Shown here: positions 58,896 through 64,000 of the stretch, in pieces | Numbering within the stretch: the first letter of the stretch is position 1 | Layout of the letters: each line of letters begins with the position of its first letter | DNA from: Virgisporangium ochraceum | GTDB lineage: Bacteria > Actinomycetota > Actinomycetes > Mycobacteriales > Micromonosporaceae | Assembly: GCF_016863655.1 (NCBI RefSeq) | Contig: NZ_BOPH01000038.1 | Coordinates: forward strand, 42,696 to 106,695 | Direction of reading: 5' to 3' | DNA: 64,000 nt | Program-made: the position numbers and the translations under genes | The notes under the pieces: generated by a model | What the model saw: only the letters and a program-made list of their open reading frames with translations | The model's database searches: none | What the model was told of the DNA's origin: nothing

Positions 58896-60175
58896 GTGGA
58901 CCCCTGCCGCTGCTGGCCGCGGCGGCCGAGGCGCTCGACGACGAAGACCTCGACCGGGCCACCGACGCCGCGCTCGCCACCCAGATGCGCGGACTATGGG
59001 TGGCGATCTGCCGGCTGCAGGCCCAGTTGAGCCGCCGGGTCGCGGTGTTCGACGAGCGGGGTGCCGCGGCACGCGACGGCGCCCGCGGCATCCGTGGCTG
59101 GCTGCGGCACCGGTTGCGGGTCGACGCGGCCGACGCCGGTCGCCAGGCCACGGTGGCCGCCGCGCTCGCCGTCCGGCCGCTGGCCGCGGCGGCGTACCTG
59201 CGTGGCGAGATCTCGCCCGAGCACATGGCGGCGATCGACGAGGCCGGCTGGCTGCTCGGCGACGCCGCGCTCGAGCGCGGGGTCGAGCGCATCCTGCTCG
59301 ACCATGCCCGCCGCGAGCCGCCGGGCCGGTTGCGCCGGCTCTCCCGGCGGTTCCGGGAGCGGGGCGACCCACGCGGCGCGGTCGACGCGTTCCGCCGGGT
59401 GCGCGCCCACCGGTTCCTCGACGTCGTGCGGGCCGGCACCGGTGCGGTCACCATCCGCGGCCAGCTCGACGCGAGCGACGGCGAGCTGCTGCTGGAGGCG
59501 CTGTGGGCCGCCGGGCTCAGCCGGGGCACGCCCGACGGACCGCTGCCGCCGCCGGAGACCGGTCCGCCGGACCTGAGCGTCACCAACGGCGGCGACCTGC
59601 CGTTGGCGCCCGAGCGGGAGCGGGCCGACGCGCTGGTGGCGCTGTGCCGCCTCGTGCTGCGCGCCACCCTGTCCGACGCCGGTCACGCGCTGGGCGACCG
59701 GGCGCGCGTCGTGGTCACCGTGCCGTTGGAGACTTTGCGGGTCGACACGTCCGCCGGTGATGCCGTGCTCGGGTCGGGCGAGCCCGTGCCGGCCTCGGTG
59801 GCGCGGCGGCTGGCCTGCGACGCCCGCGTGCTCCCGGCCGTACTCGGCGGCGCGGGGGAGGTGCTCGACATCGGCGTGGAGGCGGAGACGGTCACGCAGG
59901 GGCTGCGCCGGGCGGTGGAGCTGCGCGACCGGGGCTGCCGGTTCCCCGGCTGCGAGGAGCCTCCGGCCGACTGCGCGGTGCACCACCTGGTCCACTGGGC
60001 ACGGGGCGGTCAACCCATCGTCGACAACGTCGTTCTGCTCTGTCCGCACCACCACGGGCTGGTGCACGAGGGCGGCTGGCAGGTCACGCGCGACCCGTAC
60101 ACGGGAACGGTCCGCGCACGGCGTCCCGACGGCACGAGGCTCGACACCGTGTCGCCACCCCCGGAGGACGGCTGA
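58886..60175 (+). CDS. HNH endonuclease with DUF222 (13E12-type)
   Basis: A 429-residue protein with an N-terminal DUF222 helical domain (about 1-320) and a C-terminal HNH motif RDRGCRFPGCEEPPADCAVH followed by HLVHWARGG, DNVVLLCPHHHGLVHEG; the zinc cysteines and the HH/N/H core are present. It resembles mycobacterial REP13E12 proteins, some of which carry LexA sites. ATG 58886 is chosen because it follows the normal N-terminus and lies in the SOS box. Probably induced by DNA damage; cleavage target unknown. Confidence 0.85.
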   Translation: MRSSGPLPLLAAAAEALDDEDLDRATDAALATQMRGLWVAICRLQAQLSRRVAVFDERGAAARDGARGIRGWLRHRLRVDAADAGRQATVAAALAVRPLAAAAYLRGEISPEHMAAIDEAGWLLGDAALERGVERILLDHARREPPGRLRRLSRRFRERGDPRGAVDAFRRVRAHRFLDVVRAGTGAVTIRGQLDASDGELLLEALWAAGLSRGTPDGPLPPPETGPPDLSVTNGGDLPLAPERERADALVALCRLVLRATLSDAGHALGDRARVVVTVPLETLRVDTSAGDAVLGSGEPVPASVARRLACDARVLPAVLGGAGEVLDIGVEAETVTQGLRRAVELRDRGCRFPGCEEPPADCAVHHLVHWARGGQPIVDNVVLLCPHHHGLVHEGGWQVTRDPYTGTVRARRPDGTRLDTVSPPPEDG

Positions 60176-60215
60176 GGGCGGGCCCCACCGGAGCCCGCCC
60201 TCGTGTCGGAACCGC

Positions 60216-61097
60216 CTACGCCGCGCAGATGCCGTACGTGCGCACCGACCACATCCGGTCGGTGCCGTTGGCGTCCTCGGCCGCGCGGGCGGTGGCGGTG
60301 TCGTCGCCGTCGTCGTCGAGGGCGCGCAGGCGCACCTCGCCGTTGCCGCCGCCGACCTCACCGGCCACGCCGTGCAGGCGGGTGCCCTCCGGGCAGCTGA
60401 GCGGGGCCGCCGCGATCGACACGTCGCTGCTCTGCGCGGTGCCGGCCTGCACGATCTCCAGGCCCTTGCTCGGCTTCACGCAGGTGGCCAGCGCCGTGAC
60501 GCTCCAGTTGGCGGTGGTGCCGGCCTCGTCCTCGTAGGCGGTCGCGGTGATGGTGCGCCCGTCCTCCGACGGAACGACACCGGTGAGGACCGCCCGCCCC
60601 TTGGCGCCGCTGACCCGGCCGCCCGCGCCGAGCACCTTCTTGCCCTTCGGACAGGTGATCGACGACCACCGCGACTTGGTGGACCCGGCGGTGAACGTGT
60701 GCTGCACGTACTGCAGGCCGGCCGGTTCGTTGCTGCAGAACGCGATCGCGGTGACGGTCCAGTTGGCGGTGGTGCCGTCGGCGTCCTCGGCCGCGCTCAC
60801 CGTGAAGCCGGCGCCGCCGTTGACCGGGCTCGAGAACGTCAGTCCGACCTCGCCGTTCGGCGCGCCGTCGACGCGTCCGGCGCCGCCGAGCACCTTCTTG
60901 CCCTTCGGGCAGTTGACGGTCTGCGACTTCTCCACCGTGCTGCCGGGCGCGCTGGTGGCGGTCGTACGCACCAGGCCGGGCAGCGCCGAGGCGGCCGACT
61001 GAGTCACGATCTGGGCGCCGCCGAGCAGCAGCGCGCCGGCGCCGAGACCGGCCAGGCCGCGTCGAAGAGTCGTACGCATGTGTGATGTGTCCCCCAT
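60216..61097 (-). CDS. secreted three-repeat protein
   Basis: A 293-residue exported protein: signal peptide at about 1-38 (RRGLAGLGAGALLLGGAQ), then three units of about 80 residues, each starting with a CPKGKKVLG-type or CPEGTRLHG motif, continuing with a GRV-G glycine turn and a TTANW-VTA-x-x-C ending, so each unit has a cysteine at start and end. AAGGAGG 5 nt upstream sets ATG 61097. The units look like a small beta-domain with one disulfide; no name known to me. It faces the HNH gene convergently. Confidence 0.75.
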   Translation of the reverse strand: MGDTSHMRTTLRRGLAGLGAGALLLGGAQIVTQSAASALPGLVRTTATSAPGSTVEKSQTVNCPKGKKVLGGAGRVDGAPNGEVGLTFSSPVNGGAGFTVSAAEDADGTTANWTVTAIAFCSNEPAGLQYVQHTFTAGSTKSRWSSITCPKGKKVLGAGGRVSGAKGRAVLTGVVPSEDGRTITATAYEDEAGTTANWSVTALATCVKPSKGLEIVQAGTAQSSDVSIAAAPLSCPEGTRLHGVAGEVGGGNGEVRLRALDDDGDDTATARAAEDANGTDRMWSVRTYGICAA

Positions 61098-61231
61098 GAG
61101 AGCCTCCTTTGCGAGGGAGTCTCCACGAGGCCTGCCGGAAATGTGCCGATTTCGGATCTTTCAACCCGGTCGGCCGAATCGGATGCAACCAGACGGTCGT
61201 GGAGATCGTCTCCGCTGTGGGAGGTCTGATG

Positions 61232-63928
61232 ATGCTGCCGTGGACGCGCGCTCCGCTGCTCCTGCTCCGACAGCCCGGCCTGCTCGTCGCGGTGCTCGCC
61301 GGCGCGTTCGTCGCCGTGCTGCCCGCCGCGGCCGCGCCGCTGTTCCTGTCCTCGGCCCGCACCGCCACCCTGCACACGCAGCTCGACAACACGTGCGCCG
61401 CCCGGGCCGGCCTGCACGTCCAGTCGCAGTTGGGCTTCCGCGACATTCCCGGCGACCGCGGGGTCACCCGCCTCGACCCGGCCGCGGCGACCGCGGTCCA
61501 CCGGCAGCGCCACGCGGCGGTGACCCGCGAGATCACCGCGACCCCGGGCATGGCCGCGCCCAGCACCACGGTCTTCGCCGCCACCGCTGTCGCCGGCGGC
61601 CTCCGCGGCGGCCAGGAGACCGGCCCGCTCGAGGGCGCCCAGGTCTGGCTCGTCGGCCGCGACGGCGCCACCGACCACCTGGCCCCGCTGCAGGGCCCCG
61701 ACGGCACCGGCGTGTGGATCCCGCGGTCGCTCGCCACGAGGTACGGGCTGGGCGTCGGCGACGAGCTGCGGTTCGCGACGCTCCGGCCGGCGCCGAGCAA
61801 CAACGGGCCGCCGGTCGACCCGGCCGCCGCGCCGGCGCCGGTGCGGGTCGCCGCCGTCTACGCCGACCTCACCGCGTTCGGCGACGACGGGTACTGGTGC
61901 ACGCTGCAGGCCCTGTACGGGTACCGGATGGGCAAGGAGCTGTTCGACCAGACGATCCTGTCGGTGATCTACACCGACGTGGCGACGGTGCTGCGCGTCG
62001 GCACCGCGAGCACGTTGAGCACCGGCAACGAGTACGTCGACGCGCCACTGGCCGACCAGCGGCCCACCGTGCCGGCCGCCCACGTCGCGGCCGCCCGCGT
62101 CGACGACCTGCGCGGCCGGGTGCTGCACGAGTACCCGGCCAACGGCGGCTGGTTCCGGGCGAACGTGATCACGTCGGTGGGACGCAGCGCCGACCGCGCC
62201 GAGCTGGTCTACGACACGCTGCGCGACACCACCGCGCCGGCCACCGTGGCCGGGGTGCTGATCGGGCTGGTCGTGGTGGCGGCCGCCGCCGTGTACTGGG
62301 TCCAGCGCCGCGAGCGGGAGGTCCGGGCGCTGGCCGCGCACGGGGTCGGCCCGGGCGCGCTGGCCGGCAAGGCCGTGCTGGAGGCCTGCGGCGCGCTCGT
62401 GGCGGGCGCCGCGCTCGCGCTCGCCGTGGCCGGTGCGCTGGTGCGGGCGTTCGGGCCGAGCCCGGAGCTGTCCGGCGAGGCGTGGCCGTTCGCGGTGCTG
62501 GTCGCGGCCGCCGGCCTGGTCGCCGTGCTCGCGACGACCGCGGTCGGCGTCGCGCTGCGGGTCCGCGGGATGACCGACGTGTCGCCGGGCCGCCGGCGGC
62601 TGCGGCTGCGGTGGCTGCCCTGGGAGCTGCTGCCCGCCGGTGCCGCCGCGCTCACGTGGTGGCTGCTCGGCGGCGGCACCTCCCGGTCGGCGCTGCTCGG
62701 CTCGGTCGCCCACGTGCCGCTGCGGCTGGTGGTGGTCCCGGTGCTCGGGTTCCTCGCGCTCGTCGGGCTCGGTGCCCGGCTGGGCGCCTGGTGGATCGCT
62801 TCCCGGCTCTCGTCACGGAGCGCGCCGCGCCGGCCCGGGCTCCTCCTGGCGTTGCGGCGCATCGCCCGCCCCGTCGCGGCGTCGGTGCTGCTCGGCGCCG
62901 TCACGGCGGTCCCGGTCGCGATGACCGGCTTCGGCGCGACCGTGACCGACTCCATCCGCCTCACGCTCGACGCGAAAGCGGCGGTGATCCTCGGCAGCGA
63001 GACCGTCGCGTCACTCGACCGCGACGTGCCGGTGCCACCGGAGCTGGCCGACCGGGCGACCCCGGTGCTGCGGCTGACCCGGGTGCTGGTCGGCGGCATC
63101 GAGACCGACGTGCTCGGCATCGACCCGGCGACGTTCGCGCGGGGCGCGTTCTGGTCGAGCCAGCTGCCCGGCCCCTCGCTCGACGCGCTGGTCGCCGACC
63201 TGTCCACCGACCTCGGCGCCGGCGTCGCCTACGGCCCGCTGCCCGCCGGCACCCACGACGTGCGCGTTTTCGGCGAGCGGCAGTTCACCGTCGACGTGCG
63301 CACCACCCGTCTCCTCCCGGGTTCGCGGGGCGGCTACCCGGTGCTGCTCGTCCACCGGGACGCGCTGGCCGGTGCCACCCGGTGGGCCGAGCCCCAGCTG
63401 TGGGTGCGCGGCGACCCCGCCGCCGCGGCGGCCGACCTGGCCCGCGCCGACGTGCCGGTGGTGGCGCTGACCCGCACCGCCGACTCCTACGGCGACTCGC
63501 TGTACGAGCCGGTGACCTACACGTTCCGGTACCTGATCGCGTTGAACGTGTTCGCCGGGCTGGTCGTGGCCGCCGGGCTGCTCCTGTACGTCGAGGCCCG
63601 CACGCCCGTGTACCGGCGCGGCTACGTGATCCTGCGCCGGCTCGGCCTGCGCCGCCGGGCCCACGCCGTCGCCCTGGTGCTGGAGACCGCCCTGCCGATG
63701 GGCGCCGGCCTGCTGTTCGGACTGCTCCTCGCCGCCGCCGCGACCGCCGCCACCCGCTCGGAGCTCGACCTGGCACCCGGGTCGCCACCCGGCCCGCTGA
63801 TCGCGGTGCCCACCGGGGTGGTGCTGACGATCCTGGCGGTGGTGGTGGGCGTTGCGGCGGCGAGCAGCGCGTTCGCGCATGTCCGCACGGTGCGGGCGAA
63901 GCCCGGCGAGGTCCTGCGCATCGTCTAG
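61232..63928 (+). CDS. large FtsX-like ABC transporter permease
   Basis: An 898-residue membrane protein with an early helix (LLVAVLAGAFVAVLPAAAAP), a periplasmic domain of about 300 residues, a central helix block and a C-terminal FtsX-type three-helix block (ALNVFAGLVVAAGLLLYVEA, ALPMGAGLLFGLLLAAA, ILAVVVGVAAASSAFAH). Layout fits the MacB/LolC-type permeases that act on lipoproteins or peptides with an ATPase, presumably encoded after the window. GGGAGG (61219-61224) favours ATG 61232 over 61229. Divergent from the secreted repeat gene. Confidence 0.75.
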   Translation: MLPWTRAPLLLLRQPGLLVAVLAGAFVAVLPAAAAPLFLSSARTATLHTQLDNTCAARAGLHVQSQLGFRDIPGDRGVTRLDPAAATAVHRQRHAAVTREITATPGMAAPSTTVFAATAVAGGLRGGQETGPLEGAQVWLVGRDGATDHLAPLQGPDGTGVWIPRSLATRYGLGVGDELRFATLRPAPSNNGPPVDPAAAPAPVRVAAVYADLTAFGDDGYWCTLQALYGYRMGKELFDQTILSVIYTDVATVLRVGTASTLSTGNEYVDAPLADQRPTVPAAHVAAARVDDLRGRVLHEYPANGGWFRANVITSVGRSADRAELVYDTLRDTTAPATVAGVLIGLVVVAAAAVYWVQRREREVRALAAHGVGPGALAGKAVLEACGALVAGAALALAVAGALVRAFGPSPELSGEAWPFAVLVAAAGLVAVLATTAVGVALRVRGMTDVSPGRRRLRLRWLPWELLPAGAAALTWWLLGGGTSRSALLGSVAHVPLRLVVVPVLGFLALVGLGARLGAWWIASRLSSRSAPRRPGLLLALRRIARPVAASVLLGAVTAVPVAMTGFGATVTDSIRLTLDAKAAVILGSETVASLDRDVPVPPELADRATPVLRLTRVLVGGIETDVLGIDPATFARGAFWSSQLPGPSLDALVADLSTDLGAGVAYGPLPAGTHDVRVFGERQFTVDVRTTRLLPGSRGGYPVLLVHRDALAGATRWAEPQLWVRGDPAAAAADLARADVPVVALTRTADSYGDSLYEPVTYTFRYLIALNVFAGLVVAAGLLLYVEARTPVYRRGYVILRRLGLRRRAHAVALVLETALPMGAGLLFGLLLAAAATAATRSELDLAPGSPPGPLIAVPTGVVLTILAVVVGVAAASSAFAHVRTVRAKPGEVLRIV

Positions 63929-64000
63929 AGCGGCGCGGGCGTGAGCGGCGTGGCCGGGAGGGGCGCGGCCGGTCCACGCCCTGACGAGCACTGCTAGTGT
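63929..64000. other. end of window, no gene recognised
   Basis: The last 72 bases after the FtsX stop are GC-rich and show no start of a recognisable gene or hairpin. An ABC ATPase would be expected close by. Confidence 0.4.

Overview
The window is very GC-rich DNA with GTG/ATG starts, many 1-4 nt start/stop overlaps and no introns: an actinomycete chromosome. The FasR-FabD-FabH-ACP-FabF-AccD locus, a PhoP/PhoR pair with mycobacterial-type PhoP boxes, DUF3145, an actinobacterial sulfur leader peptide, an SOS box of the TCGAAC-N4-GTTCGA type and a 13E12-type HNH protein agree with this. The chemoreceptor gene hints at a motile member of Micromonosporales (Actinoplanes/Dactylosporangium-like), but that placement is an inference.

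Region 1 (1-7.3 kb) is a decaying heavy-metal/arsenic-type island: the tail of a flavoprotein ending in GCCG motifs, an MFS exporter, an operator-controlled small operon (48-aa CxxC protein, 77-aa protein with four CC pairs, M28 peptidase), a broken second copy of that cassette, a MerR regulator facing a CC-containing protein across a 19-bp-spacer promoter, an MMPL pseudogene and a sigma-factor stub.

Region 2 (7.3-14.1 kb, minus strand) is a six-gene, fully translationally coupled operon: OleA-like thiolase, GT2, OleC-like AMP ligase, a YihY-GT2 fusion, P450 and an OleD-like reductase. It looks like a long-chain beta-hydroxy acid/beta-lactone or glycolipid pathway without OleB, and is the best candidate for an undescribed system here.

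Region 3 (14.2-30.6 kb, mostly plus) has an ECF sigma/anti-sigma-like pair, an amide-ligase/ATP-grasp fusion with an AsnB-type amidotransferase and S9 peptidase (NAGGN-like peptide amide logic), then a complete biuret-utilisation operon (GntR, two BiuH-type hydrolases, permease, AtzH-like, AtzF), a VanW protein and an APC permease.

Region 4 (30.6-49.4 kb) holds a sulfur operon (leader peptide, cysteine dioxygenase, rhodanese, methyltransferase), an FAD protein, HtrA, PhoPR with a receiver-like protein, a nucleotidyltransferase-BON-phosphoesterase operon, a chemoreceptor, RocD-GalT-GalK, HelD, DedA and an alpha/beta hydrolase.

Region 5 (49.7-64 kb) holds DUF3145, a GH3 lipoprotein, the type II fatty acid synthase operon with FasR, an SOS-box HNH endonuclease, a secreted repeat protein and a large FtsX-like permease.

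Overlaid on this are several repeat families: a 60-bp palindrome present twice, two other long-arm palindromes between convergent genes, an interspersed element that forms protein termini in two genes, a recurring GTCCACWGTGGAC palindrome, and G-rich tandem arrays. No tRNA, rRNA, CRISPR array or transposase was recognised.
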